Below are positions 45,021 through 54,123 of a stretch of DNA of 64,000 nt, in pieces. Origin of the DNA: Rhynchopus sp. YZ270_cl-10 (lineage: Eukaryota > Euglenozoa > Diplonemea > Diplonemida > Diplonemidae); assembly GCA_964035575.1 (NCBI GenBank), contig OZ037850.1:950501-1014500 (forward strand), read 5' to 3'. How positions within the stretch are numbered: position 1 is the stretch's first letter; each line of letters opens with the position of its first letter. The translations under genes were made by a program, and so were the position numbers. The notes below the pieces were generated by a model. The model saw only the letters and a list, made by a program, of their open reading frames with translations, ran no database searches and was not told the origin of the DNA.

Positions 45021-45695
45021 CTTTTTGAATTCGAAGAGCGCTGAATTCTGAGTTTTTTTAATGTCAATCAATAATATGGGATGAAAATACAGAGGTAAAT
45101 CCAAAGCCATGACTCTTGGCATATATTATTGGTTTCACTGTATTGCGGTCGAAAAGCGACGTCGTAGATTAGTATGAACAGATCAGTTGTATAATGTTAT
45201 GTTCAGTTTTTAGCACGTGTCTGCATCTACCTTGGGTGTCGGTACGTTATCAAATTCACTTTTTTTTTTTTGTTTTTTTTTTTTTGTTTTTGCTGTGGGA
45301 TCGGTACTATATGGTGTTCTTACTGCCATATCTTGCTTGGCTCCAATGCGATATTTACTTCTGAAAACATGGCGTATTGTTCTGCTCATATATTCCACGG
45401 AGCTTTGCCTGATACCCGGAGGTCTTTTGCACCATATCAAAAATCTCACTTTTCAAGGGGTCTCTTTTTTATGCGTTTTTTTTCGCTCTGGATGCTGTCT
45501 TTCTACAGTGTATAGCAAACAACGTATCCTTTCATTCCGTGGGTATTGTTGCTGACATGACTTTACCCAGTAAGGTGGTCAAATGTGTTTTTGCGGTGAA
45601 AATAATAACCGGGTTTTCAACGTCCCCATCGTTTGAACGATTAATCGTCCGTCCGCAGACCCAAATTTGGTGTCATATTTCAACAGTTTCGTTAA

Positions 45696-45735
45696 AGGTG
45701 ACGAAGCATGAGAGGCTTAGGGTCATCTTATAAAC
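45696..45735 (+). repeat. Motif A copy (near consensus)
   Basis: AGGTGACGAAGCATGAGAGG, CTTAGGGTCATCTTATAAAC. Confidence 0.9.
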
Positions 45736-45859
45736 TTTTTTTTCTTTCGTTGTAGTGAAGTGTTGCTGTATTAGTTCATAAACCACTCAGAAACCGCCGC
45801 CACAAACTCCTAACCGCAGTTGGCCGCAGAAAGCTGTTTTTGATATTTATTTTTTTTTT

Positions 45860-45898
45860 GGTGACTAAGACAAGAGGGCTTAGGTTCATCTTACAAAA
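45860..45898 (+). repeat. Motif A copy (near consensus)
   Basis: GGTGACTAAGACAAGAGGGC, TTAGGTTCATCTTACAAAAC. Confidence 0.9.
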
Positions 45899-46073
45899 CC
45901 TTTCTTTTCTTTCCCCTGCATCAGCCTTGCTTCTCTTTACAAGATGGGTATGTGTATGTACACGAGGAACACATTTTATAAGCTTCCTCTTCTTAACATC
46001 ATAAGTTTAAAGGATGGTTTGCCCCTATGGGTATCCATTTGTGTTTTTTTCCCCAAAGATATCTTTCAAAAGA

Positions 46074-46109
46074 TTGTACCTGCGAGGCTCATTCATCTTT
46101 CATATTTTC
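46074..46109 (+). repeat. Motif A' copy
   Basis: TTGTACCTGCGAGGCTCATT then CATCTTTCATATTTTC. Confidence 0.65.
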
Positions 46110-46163
46110 AGATGTAGGACTGCATGGTTGAGTGCCCACCCCGGTTCAGCCGGTCATATACCA

Positions 46164-46200
46164 AGGTACACTGTCACGAGAGGGCTTTGTATTTCAACTC
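46164..46200 (+). repeat. Motif A'' copy, 11 bp before a motif A copy
   Basis: AGGTACACTGTCACGAGAGG then GCTTTGTATTTCAACTC. Confidence 0.85.
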
Positions 46201-46210
46201 TATTTTGCAA

Positions 46211-46250
46211 GATGGCTGAGCACGAAAGGCTTGGGCTTCATCTGATAAAT
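46211..46250 (+). repeat. Motif A copy
   Basis: GATGGCTGAGCACGAAAGGC then TTGGGCTTCATCTGATAAA. Confidence 0.75.
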
Positions 46251-46679
46251 TTTGGAAGAAAAATTTTTTTTTTCGTTTTTCTGCCACCCTTTTGGCGAAC
46301 CCTTAGCTAACCGACTCTTTGTTTTTCGCATGGGTCGAAGCGTTTTTTATTCTCAGATTAGAATTAACACTTTTAACAGAATGTACACAAAAGAGGTACA
46401 TCCCCCCAGTTTCCCTTTCCCCTTGAGGCACACCACCCATCTTTCCACACACCTACGCCTGAAAATATACGAGGAATTCGGGCTTTGTATTGTCAAAAAA
46501 TGACCTTAAAACCCCAATGCCCCCCATTCCCCCATTTCTTTTAGACACACACACAAGACACATTTATTTTTAAAAAATCTGCATTTCTGACGTTCACTCC
46601 CAATCAAGCTTTCTCTGTGGAAGCCAGCCTGTTTTCCTTAACACTTAACCCCACACCACCCTAGGGCCAACCAAGCAAT

Positions 46680-48399
46680 ATGAGCATGCGCGCATCACGT
46701 ACCGGGTTGATGCCAAGCGGCCCTGCTATGTCCATGCGGAACACCTCCTTGGGGAGTTCTTTGGTTCCGCATGCTGGGATGAAAAAGGTGAGTGCTGCGA
46801 CGATTGCACGGCGGGAACGTTCCAACAGTCCTCTGACACGGGGACAGGGGGTTGGGGGTGGACCTTGCCGGGCTAGGTCCAACAGCCAAGAAGGGCACCA
46901 CGCTGCTAAGGCGGCAAGCAACAGCATGATACACAAACGGCCTAATAGGGCTAGCCCACCGAAGCGTAAGGCAGCACCACAGCACGACGTCGCCCCCACA
47001 GCAGCACACCCCACGCAGGCCGTGCATGCAGCACACCCCACACACCCCAAGAGAGACCCCTCCTCCACAGCAGCCGACGTCGCTGCGTCCTCAGCAGAGC
47101 TGCACGACCTCGTGAAGATGTACAAATCGCTCTACTGCAGTGCAACCGAAGGCGAGAACATGGAAGCAGACTCATTCGATGCCACCCCAGCCGTAGCAAT
47201 GCCCGCAGCTGAGGGACAATCTTCGCTTTATGACGCACAACCGGTTCAAAAGGTGAACAAAGCGAAGCCCACAACAGACCAGGATGACTACACCTGGGAG
47301 CGTGATGTGCATGAATCCGCCCTAGGCCCCGAGGGGGAGGAATCAGAGGTGGCGGTGGTGGAGGAAGAGGAGGACTTTGCGGCCTTCACTGCTGGTCTTG
47401 ATGTGGATTTGTTGGAGAAGCAGGTGGAGAGCATTGAGCGGCGCATCTTCGCTTCGGAGCAGTCCCGCGGGCAGGTAGAGCAGACAGCAGCTCCGGAAAA
47501 GGAACGTCCCAAAGCGTGGAAGGCGGAGATTCCCATAAAAAAACAGCCAAAGGTGAAGGAAATAAAGGAAGTGAAGGAAGTAAAGGAGAAGGAACGCAAA
47601 CCATTGTACACAGACTACTCAAAACAGATGGAGCGGGTGCAAGAGGAGTTGAAGGAGGCGCAGCGGGACAGAACTGTTTTGGTGGAGCAGAATTCGCAGG
47701 TTGAGTCGCGGTGCACAACGTTGCAGGCAGAATTGGATATCCTGAAGCAACAGCATGTGGACCTCCACGTTAGCACACAGCGTGTCAGTGAGGAGTTGAT
47801 CTCTCAGGTGAAGCGCCTGCTTGGGTCGGTTGACCATCTGTCTGGTAGGGTGCGTGAGTTGGAAGGGGCAGAGGAGAAGCGCCGCCAGCAGGAGGTGGCG
47901 GATGAGGAGGTGCCGGTTCCACATACCGCTGCACCGTCTGCACTGCCGTCGAAGATGTCCCTCAGCCTTAAACAACCTGAAGGGCACGAAGCTGTCACAG
48001 CATTGTACCCTGCAAGCGAACCCAGGGTTGGCGGAAAGGTTAGCTTCCAGCCAGTCGTGCGGACACACACCTTTGACGAGAACTCAGAAGAGAACACCCA
48101 GACACCCCCGCACACAGTCGTATCGCATAGGGCAAGCATGCATGAAGGCGTCTTGCGTTCGGCAGGTGTAGGTAGTGTTAGGCAAGGACAGTCACCCGGT
48201 TTGTCGTCATCCCCAGAAGGCTCGTCCAGTGTCTCCACATCACCGCGAACAGTGCTCAGGCAGGAGATCCATAAGCAGGTATGTTGAACAGAATGAATTT
48301 GTATGGAAAAAACTAACACCACAAAAAAAAAAAAAAATGCAGCTGTACTCACACCCCGCATTCTCGGAGGCTGTTGTTGGGGGTGCGAATTCGCCGTAG
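46680..48399 (+). CDS. Coiled-coil protein with RVxF-type motif, two exons
   Basis: Exons 46680-48278 and 48343-48399 (phase 0, CAG|GTATGT donor, ATGCAG acceptor) give 551 residues ending GGANSP. Without splicing the frame stops after KQVC. Residues 1-150 are basic and Ser/Ala/His-rich (RERSNSPLTRG). A DxE-rich acidic part follows at about 200-245, and a Lys/Glu repeat (KEIKEVKEVKEKE) near 290. A coiled coil of roughly 85 residues starts at about 315 (MERVQEELKEAQRD, then LQAELDILKQQ). KVSF near 453 fits a PP1-docking motif. Ser/Thr-Pro sites crowd the C-terminus. I infer a cytoskeletal or centriolar scaffold from composition only; no family is recognised. Confidence 0.85.
48279..48342 (+). 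other. Intron of the coiled-coil gene (64 bp)
   Basis: Short GT-AG intron with an A-rich 3' half, unlike the pyrimidine-rich acceptors elsewhere. Confidence 0.8.
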
Positions 48400-48547
48400 A
48401 GAAGAGAGGGGGAGGGAGGGTGGGGAGTGTTTTGCTAGTAGTGCTAGATTTTTAAAGGGAGGGAGGGGGTGGGAGTGATGGGGTTGGGTATTAAAAAGGT
48501 GTGTGCCCCTTAAGGCTGTTGCATCTTTTTTTTAAACGAATATGATA

Positions 48548-48587
48548 AGGTGACTAAGCACGAGAGGCTTAGGGTCATCTTACAAAC
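48548..48587 (+). repeat. Motif A copy (consensus-like)
   Basis: AGGTGACTAAGCACGAGAGG, CTTAGGGTCATCTTACAAAC, then a pyrimidine tract. Confidence 0.95.
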
Positions 48588-48729
48588 TTTTCCTTTTTTT
48601 TTCTCTTTCTAGTGTTCTTGTAGTAAATTTCTTTTTTTATAGTAGTGCTGCTTTTAAGCGGCACCTTTTTTGGGACAAGTTTTTATTTGTCCCCCATTCC
48701 CCGCACCATTCCTGAAGTGAAGTTGTGAA

Positions 48730-48737
48730 CTAGAAAC
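48730..48737 (+). repeat. Target-site duplication, left (CTAGAAAC)
   Basis: Identical to 49298-49305. Confidence 0.9.
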
Positions 48738-49297
48738 CAGGGGACATTAGTATGCCGGTGTGCCGGTGTGGCCACACCGGCTAAGCCGGTGTGGGATTTT
48801 GAGGAAAAAAAAAAAAAAAAAGAAAAAGGCGGATTTTTGAATTTTTTTCTGAATTTTATCTCCTCATACAAGGCTACAACCACATCTGTAGCGGTTTCTT
48901 ATGTGCATGTGACCCCACCACAAAGACCAATCGGTCCGTTCAATCAAAAGAAATAGATGTTCGCAACTCTCATAAAAAAGTAGCGTACCGTGCGCCTGCG
49001 GCGCAGCTAAAAATGACGAGCGGTAGCCCACAGCTCTACCCTATGCCATAGTCACAGCTACCTTTACCATAGTTTGGCTATAAAAGCGTGCGATTTTATG
49101 TCACAATTTTTAAAATGTTGCGTACCGTGGTTTCGCCAGAAAAGTTTTGATGTCATATGGTTAGACAAGGGCGCGGAGGGGAAAGAGTTGTGGAGGTCTC
49201 TGCCAAAAATGCGTGGGGAAAAAAAAATTGCCTCACACCGGCTTTTTTGGCTCACACCGGCTTTTTTTTCAAAATCTCAAACTACCAATGTCCCCTG
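48738..49297. mobile_element. Non-autonomous hAT-type element, 560 bp
   Basis: The ends CAGGGGACATTAGTA and TACCAATGTCCCCTG are inverted over 15 bp with one mismatch and flanked by the perfect 8-bp repeat CTAGAAAC, as in hAT elements. Sub-terminal GCCGGTGTG units lie near the left end and CACACCGGC units near the right. The element carries one arm of module M (48971-49150). No transposase ORF is seen. Confidence 0.92.
48971..49150 (+). repeat. Module M arm inside the 48.7-kb hAT element
   Basis: CATAAAAAAGTAGCGTACCG, a GCGCCTGCGGCGC hairpin, CCATAGTTTGGCTATAAA, and TTGCGTACCGTGGTTTCGCC, the same blocks in the same order as at 11285-11445 on the - strand. Confidence 0.85.
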
Positions 49298-49305
49298 CTA
49301 GAAAC
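49298..49305 (+). repeat. Target-site duplication, right (CTAGAAAC)
   Basis: Exact match to 48730-48737. Confidence 0.9.
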
Positions 49306-49444
49306 ACACTCAGGGAAAAAAAAATTGAAAGAAACGTGAATAGTAAATTGTGGGTGTGTTCCGACAAAATTTTCCAAAAAAAGAACATAAATGAACACAT
49401 GATTTGTAGATGTTGGAGTAGATGTTGCATGCGTCAGTGCAGTG

Positions 49445-49505
49445 CACAGCCTAGGACAGTTAAGAGCATCAGAGACCTGCTATTAGGCTCCACAAACTCC
49501 TTTGT
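49445..49505 (-). pseudogene. 18S rRNA fragment (3' domain), degenerate
   Basis: The reverse complement reads AATAGCAGGTCTCTGATGC then TCTTAACTGTCCTAGGCTG. This follows the conserved SSU segment around AACAGGTCTGTGATGC-CCTTAGATGTCC with about eight changes in 38 bases. The surroundings are not rRNA-like, so it is a short dispersed fragment. Confidence 0.65.
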
Positions 49506-49574
49506 AGCAACAAAGCAACCCATATTTCCAACCCCCCCTTTTTTTACGGTATTTATGGAGAACGACGAATAAAA

Positions 49575-49636
49575 AAGTATAGTGGAGTTCATCCTCGGGT
49601 GTCTACACTAATACAACCAAGTTTTCAAAAAAGATG
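49575..49636 (+). repeat. Motif D copy
   Basis: GTATAGTGGAGTTCATCCTC then TGTCTACACTAATACAACCA; matches 20833-20890. Confidence 0.75.
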
Positions 49637-49736
49637 CAAAAAAAAAACCCCCTACTACCACAAGCAATCATAGTGCCAAACTATTTCCGACAGTACAAAA
49701 CAAATGTGAGAAAAGGCGTGTTTTGACTCTCAAAAA

Positions 49737-49772
49737 AGGTGGCAAAGCAAGAGAGACTCAGTGTCACCATAT
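49737..49772 (+). repeat. Motif A copy, diverged
   Basis: AGGTGGCAAAGCAAGAGAGA then CTCAGTGTCACC. Confidence 0.6.
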
Positions 49773-49851
49773 GTCGATTGCTCCAGTACTCCATCCCGCC
49801 CCCCTCCCGTTCCCGCGGAGCGTTTTTTTTTTTTTTTTTTTTTTTTTTGCT

Positions 49852-49859
49852 GACATGGT
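49852..49859 (+). repeat. Target-site duplication, left (GACATGGT)
   Basis: Identical to 50438-50445. Confidence 0.9.
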
Positions 49860-50437
49860 CAGGGCTCTCGCCAATCACCCCTTTTGGCCAAAATGGGGGG
49901 TGATTTGGGGTCCCCGAGCTTTCCCCCCGTAAAAGCGGTCGCGCGCGCGCTTCGCGCGCGCGACTCCCTGCCAGTGCAGGGAGGTGAGGCGCTTTCTCCC
50001 CTCGTTTGGGGTCAGCTTGTTTTTATGCCCAAAAAATTTTTCAGCACTGCTGACCAGGGACATTGGGAACATAGGGAACTGTATGTGTGTGCTTTCTTTT
50101 TTGCGGAGCAAAAAAAAAAATACAAAATGGCGCCGCAGGCGAAAAAAATTTAAGGTACGGTGTAAAAAGCTAGCTTTTACATCACATACTCACTCAACGA
50201 AACCTTTTTTGCGGAGCAAAAAAGGAAAAATGGCGCCGCAGGCAAAAAAAAAAAAGAGGTACAGACTGGATGATGCGGTCAGCAACCCAGTTCCCCATGG
50301 TACCCTGGTTCAACCCTGGGATTTTTTTTTTTTTTTTTTTTTGGAGGGGTGATCCGAAACCCGGATCACCCCTCTTTTTTCCAAAAACTTTTTTTTTGGG
50401 TGATTTAAAACCCGATCACCCCCCGGCGAGAGCCATG
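49860..50437. mobile_element. Non-autonomous hAT-type element, 578 bp
   Basis: The ends CAGGGCTCTCGCC and GGCGAGAGCCATG are inverted over 13 bp with one mismatch, flanked by the perfect 8-bp repeat GACATGGT. Inside are a (GC)n palindrome near 49940-49962, a duplicated block of about 60 bp (TTTTTTGCGGAGCAAAAAA followed by ATGGCGCCGCAGGC, near 50098 and 50207), and a GGGGTGATCC/GGATCACCCC hairpin near the right end. No transposase. Confidence 0.92.
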
Positions 50438-50445
50438 GACATGGT
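50438..50445 (+). repeat. Target-site duplication, right (GACATGGT)
   Basis: Exact match to 49852-49859. Confidence 0.9.
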
Positions 50446-50964
50446 GCCTGATTGATAACAGATTTAAACTTCTACTTTATTTCATTTTTCAAATAACTCT
50501 CCCCGTTCCCGCAACCCTTTCCTTTCCCCTTAGATTATAGAACAGCGACCATAGTATGGGGATACTACTTGAAAAATGATCAGGAAGTAGAAGAAGAAGA
50601 AAAAACCAGACACACACCAGTGTATAGCCTGAACGGATACGTCTTGGCTTTTTAGGTCTCCTTTTTTTTCTTTTTCCTAAAAGCGGGAAAGTTCTTTCCC
50701 TGAGAGTCTCCCCCTTTTTTTTTTCTTCTTTTTTTTGAAAAGAAACTCTCAGTTTTCCCCTAGCTTTTTTGTTCGTCCCTTCCTTCATTCACAGGAATTC
50801 TTAGATTTTGCAACGCCAAAAAAAAAAGCTTCATTTTCCCCTCATACGAGAAGACTGAGTTTTAAAAAAAAATGAATACTTTTGTAACCCCTTTTCTCTT
50901 CTCCACTTTCATTATTCAAATCAACGATGCAGATAAAGGCTGAAAAAACAAACAAAGCAAAATA
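50446..50964 (+). other. Intergenic with acceptor at 50931-50932
   Basis: No ORF of interest. An AAAGAAACTCTCAG/CTGAGAGTCTC inverted pair lies near 50700-50750. ACGATGCAG ends at 50932 after a C/T-rich run and sits 32 nt before the ATG. Confidence 0.5.
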
Positions 50965-52293
50965 ATGCCGATTGTCCTGACGCTTCTCTGCATTGCTGCT
51001 GTTAGTGATGTGGTCCCGGTTCTTCACCATATGCAGGACAAAGCAGATGCGTTGTGCCTTGATGGGTCTCCTGCCGCATTTTCTTATCAAGAGGGAAGCT
51101 CGAACCAGTGGGTGATCTTTTTCCAGGGAGGTGCATGGTGCTACACAGAAGACGACTGCCTGGAACGTGCACAGACTGACCTAGGCAGTAGCAACAACCT
51201 TGTTGCCGAATCCCACCAAATCGCCCTTCTTTCCAACGACTGCACAGCAAACCCTGACTTCTGCACACACAACAAGGTGTTTGTGTACTACTGTGATGGA
51301 ACCTCCTTTACCGGAAACCTTGTCAAGCCCATCTCACACAACGGCACAGAACTGTACTTTCGTGGAAACTACATCAGAACCGCGGTGCTTGAAACCTTGG
51401 CGGAACAGTATGGGTTCAACAGTGCGGAGAAGGTGTTGGTGTCGGGGTTCTCCGCAGGGGGTGCTGCGGTGTACCTGCACAGCAACCAGATCAATGATTG
51501 GGTGGTGAACAACGTTGCCGCGACGGTGGAGGTGAAGGCAGTGTCCTTGGCAGGAATGTTCCTCGATGTGGTGAGCAGCACGACCGGGGTGAGGGTGTGG
51601 CACAATGAGATGCAGTACCTTGCGAACATGGCAAACCTCACCGGAGGGCTTGACCAGACCTGTGTCGCTGTGCACGGATGGGAATGCATCTTTCCTCTTA
51701 TCTCTTACCAATTCATCCGCATCCCAATTTTCGTCGTCAACTCCGCTGTCGATGAATACATGGTCGCAAACATGGCCGAAGCCACCCTTCCAGTGGGGTT
51801 CCCCTCTGGGGATAAGATGTGGATCGCCAACCTAGCGTCCCTCCCTTGCTACCACAATGACTGCACGGACACATCTGACCCGCAGTATGCCTTCTACGCT
51901 CGCCGCTTTTTGGATGCAGTGAACACAACAGAGTTCATGTCGTCAGGAAACGGTGCCTTCATTTTTGCCTGCGTGCTGCACGGTGAGGTGTTCGTGTATG
52001 ACAGGTGGACAGTGCTCTCGGTGAATGGTGTCGACCTCCGCACTGCGCTGGGCAGATGGATGAATGGCGAAACCGTGCGTGAAGTGGACATCCACCTCGG
52101 GCAAGGTGTCTGCCTTGCAGAGTCTCCCGCACTCCCAACATGGGTTATCGTTTCAGGGGTTGTGTGCTCGGTGCTCTGCGCCGTTCTAGCAGCATTCTTT
52201 GTGAAACGCGCAATGGACAAACGCTCCCTCGCAGAAACCGAAGAGGAGAAGGAGGATCTCATCAGTGTCTGCTCCGACGATATTTCTGTGTAA
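50965..52293 (+). CDS. Pectinacetylesterase/Notum-like type I membrane hydrolase
   Basis: The single-exon 442-residue protein has a signal peptide (about 1-17), an ectodomain of the pectinacetylesterase/Notum family and a membrane helix at about 392-413, followed by an acidic cytoplasmic tail. Family marks are WVIFFQGGAWC (oxyanion region, about 49-59), VFVYYCDGTSFTGN, FRGNYIRTAVLETL, and VLVSGFSAGGAAVY with nucleophile Ser163. Asp263 (VVNSAVDEYM) and His339 (ACVLHGEV) complete a plausible triad, so the enzyme should be active. The family removes ester-linked acyl groups, acetyl from pectin in plants and bacteria and palmitoleate from Wnt in animals. The substrate here is unknown. The nearby genes also encode membrane or secreted proteins. 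Confidence 0.85.
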   Translation: MPIVLTLLCIAAVSDVVPVLHHMQDKADALCLDGSPAAFSYQEGSSNQWVIFFQGGAWCYTEDDCLERAQTDLGSSNNLVAESHQIALLSNDCTANPDFCTHNKVFVYYCDGTSFTGNLVKPISHNGTELYFRGNYIRTAVLETLAEQYGFNSAEKVLVSGFSAGGAAVYLHSNQINDWVVNNVAATVEVKAVSLAGMFLDVVSSTTGVRVWHNEMQYLANMANLTGGLDQTCVAVHGWECIFPLISYQFIRIPIFVVNSAVDEYMVANMAEATLPVGFPSGDKMWIANLASLPCYHNDCTDTSDPQYAFYARRFLDAVNTTEFMSSGNGAFIFACVLHGEVFVYDRWTVLSVNGVDLRTALGRWMNGETVREVDIHLGQGVCLAESPALPTWVIVSGVVCSVLCAVLAAFFVKRAMDKRSLAETEEEKEDLISVCSDDISV

Positions 52294-52530
52294 AGCAATG
52301 GCAAAAGTTTTTACAACATTTTGGCATTGCGCAGTGACGCACAAACAGAGCTGGAGACGAAAGGATCCCACTGCTTCTAAGGGTAGAGCAAAACCCTGGC
52401 AGCCGCGAATACCTTTGAAGACACTCAGAGCTCAGAGCAAGGCCTCAGAGGCAGGCGCTACAGGGGTAGACGAAGGTTACTGTGTGATGGGCGCTATAGC
52501 TGCCTTTCAGTGCGGGTGGGTTTGACCAAC

Positions 52531-52589
52531 CCGCGGTAATTCCAGCACCAATAGCGTATATTAATGCTGCTGCTGTTAAAAAGCTCGTA
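52531..52589 (+). pseudogene. 18S rRNA fragment (start of V4 region)
   Basis: CCGCGGTAATTCCAGCACCA, then AGCGTATATTAATGCTGCTG, then TTAAAAAGCTCGTA is the near-universal SSU segment downstream of the 530 loop. Sequence on both sides does not continue the rRNA. The ATTAATGCTG version is what I know from euglenozoan SSU rather than most other eukaryotes. Confidence 0.85.
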
Positions 52590-52819
52590 TGGTATGTGTT
52601 TCAAGACCGGTCGTTGATCGCTATGTAGAGATCCAAACATCCGTTAGCATTATAGACATTGTGCCACTTCGCGGTGGCTGCACGTTTTGAGATCAGCAAG
52701 AAATCAAGCTTTGTCGATACGGCAAAAAAAAAGAACTGTGTGCATGTCAAATATTTTTGAAAGATACATACCACTCTTTCGTGTCGGCGTGTTCCAGCGC
52801 GATAGCGATAGTAGTGGTA

Positions 52820-52862
52820 AAGATGTGTGTGTGCACGAGAGGTACATTCATCTTTTAAGTTT
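52820..52862 (+). repeat. Motif A' copy (best example)
   Basis: AAGATGTGTGTGTGCACGAG, AGGTACATTCATCTTTTAAG, then a pyrimidine tract. Confidence 0.85.
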
Positions 52863-53259
52863 TCTTTCGTTTTTTTTTCCCCGTTCTTTTTTTTGCAGTG
52901 CTTTTCATTGTTAGACTGAGCAAGCAAAGGGGATGGCGGGGGGGGGAGAAGGCCGTCTGTACCCTCTTCTTTTTTCACACTATCGAACAATGAACTAAAC
53001 TGCTTTCAAACCTGGAATATCACTTTTTATTTAAGTGAGGCCAGAACCTTTGTTATTCATTTTTTTTGCCCGATTTTTCTATGTGTCGCGTGCCTGCAAC
53101 TGCAACGGCGGTTGCGTTATCAGCGTTTGTGTTTTTCTTGTTTGCCACAGTGTGCGGCGAAGACAGATTACCCATGAGAGATGAGCACTTATGTCGTCTT
53201 TCGGGTTTAGTTTGGTCGCTCTTATTGTTGCATTTTATTTTATTTTTCAAAAAAAATAC

Positions 53260-53391
53260 CATGGATGTACAAGTGCTCTAGACCTTGCGAATACTCGAAA
53301 CTGGAAAAAACTGGTCACTCGGCACCGCGAGTTTTCAAAAAAAAAAAAAAAAAATACAGAAAAGAGTACTCGAGTCCTTTGTACATCCATG
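53260..53391. mobile_element. 132-bp MITE-like foldback
   Basis: CATGGATGTACAA (53260-53272) and TTGTACATCCATG (53379-53391) are perfect inverted ends. The interior has inverted TACTCGA pieces and an A run. No obvious target duplication. Confidence 0.65.
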
Positions 53392-54123
53392 AAATAGACT
53401 CCGCCTGCGCCACTTTTTATGGCTCATTTTGTGGGATTTGTCACCTATTTTTCTGGGTGTCCACAGAGGCGTTTGTACTTACAACTTCATTTTTTATTCT
53501 CAGTGTTGCCTTTTTTTTAGATTTATTATCATTTTATTTTCAACACTCCGGTGGGGGTTCGATCACCCAGGGAGTGTCAGTGTCTGCGTCCCAGAGGCGT
53601 TTGTGCACCGCCAACTTCACTTTATTTCCACGTACCTACACCCTGACGAGAGGTGTCTGCACGTTAATCACGTTCATCACGCTCATCATGCTATTTTTCT
53701 TCTTTTTCTTGTTCGGTTTTAGTCTGCGATGTGGAAGCATACATTTCGGGCTGTGCTTTTCTTCCCTCTCTTCCTTTCTCTTTGTGGGTAACGACGGATC
53801 GCTCCTTCATGCATCATCCCTTTCCAACGTCGTTTTTCAAAAAAAAAATCAAAAAAAATGATCCACCTTTACACCTTACAGCCTCTCCACCCTACTGCAC
53901 TTTATACTTCACATATTACTCAAATATCCAAAGATATCCAGGCTACGAAGTCTGCCGTACAGTTGAAATAGATACGTAGATTCGATTCCTTCCACATTTT
54001 TTCAACAACCGAAGCAGAAGTGCTCTGGGTGAGAGTGCTTTTTTTACTGCATTCACCTCCAGTTTACCTACCTCCCCAATTCTTGCAGGTAATACATACC
54101 CCCACAAATACCACCGCTTTGCA

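Larger units (their letters stand above)
44586..46679. other. Intergenic stretch with repeats
   Basis: No supported gene. A hairpin GGGGTCC/GGACCCC lies near 44690-44710. It also holds A'' copies at 44990 and 46164, motif A at 45696, 45860 and 46211, and an A' copy at 46074. TTTCTTTTAG ending 46544 is the likely acceptor for the next gene (135-nt 5' UTR). Possible terminal exons of the preceding gene cannot be excluded around 44646-44820. Confidence 0.5.
52294..54123. other. Intergenic stretch with rDNA scrap, repeats and a foldback
   Basis: Besides the features listed separately it holds motif B boxes at 53457-53500 and 53577-53625, and a hairpin CACTCC...GGAGTG near 53540-53570. The segment 52340-52530 is GC-richer than its surroundings but not identified. 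TCTTGCAG at 54088 is the acceptor of the next gene (35-nt 5' UTR). Confidence 0.5.

Noticed and set aside
53541-53570. tRNA T-arm-like GGGTTCGATCACCC
   Set aside because: The stem cannot pair as a 5-bp T arm and no D or anticodon arm lies at the right distance.
53265-53861. 198-codon + ORF rich in Phe/Leu
   Set aside because: It arises from T-rich sequence and crosses a foldback and motif B boxes; no coding bias.
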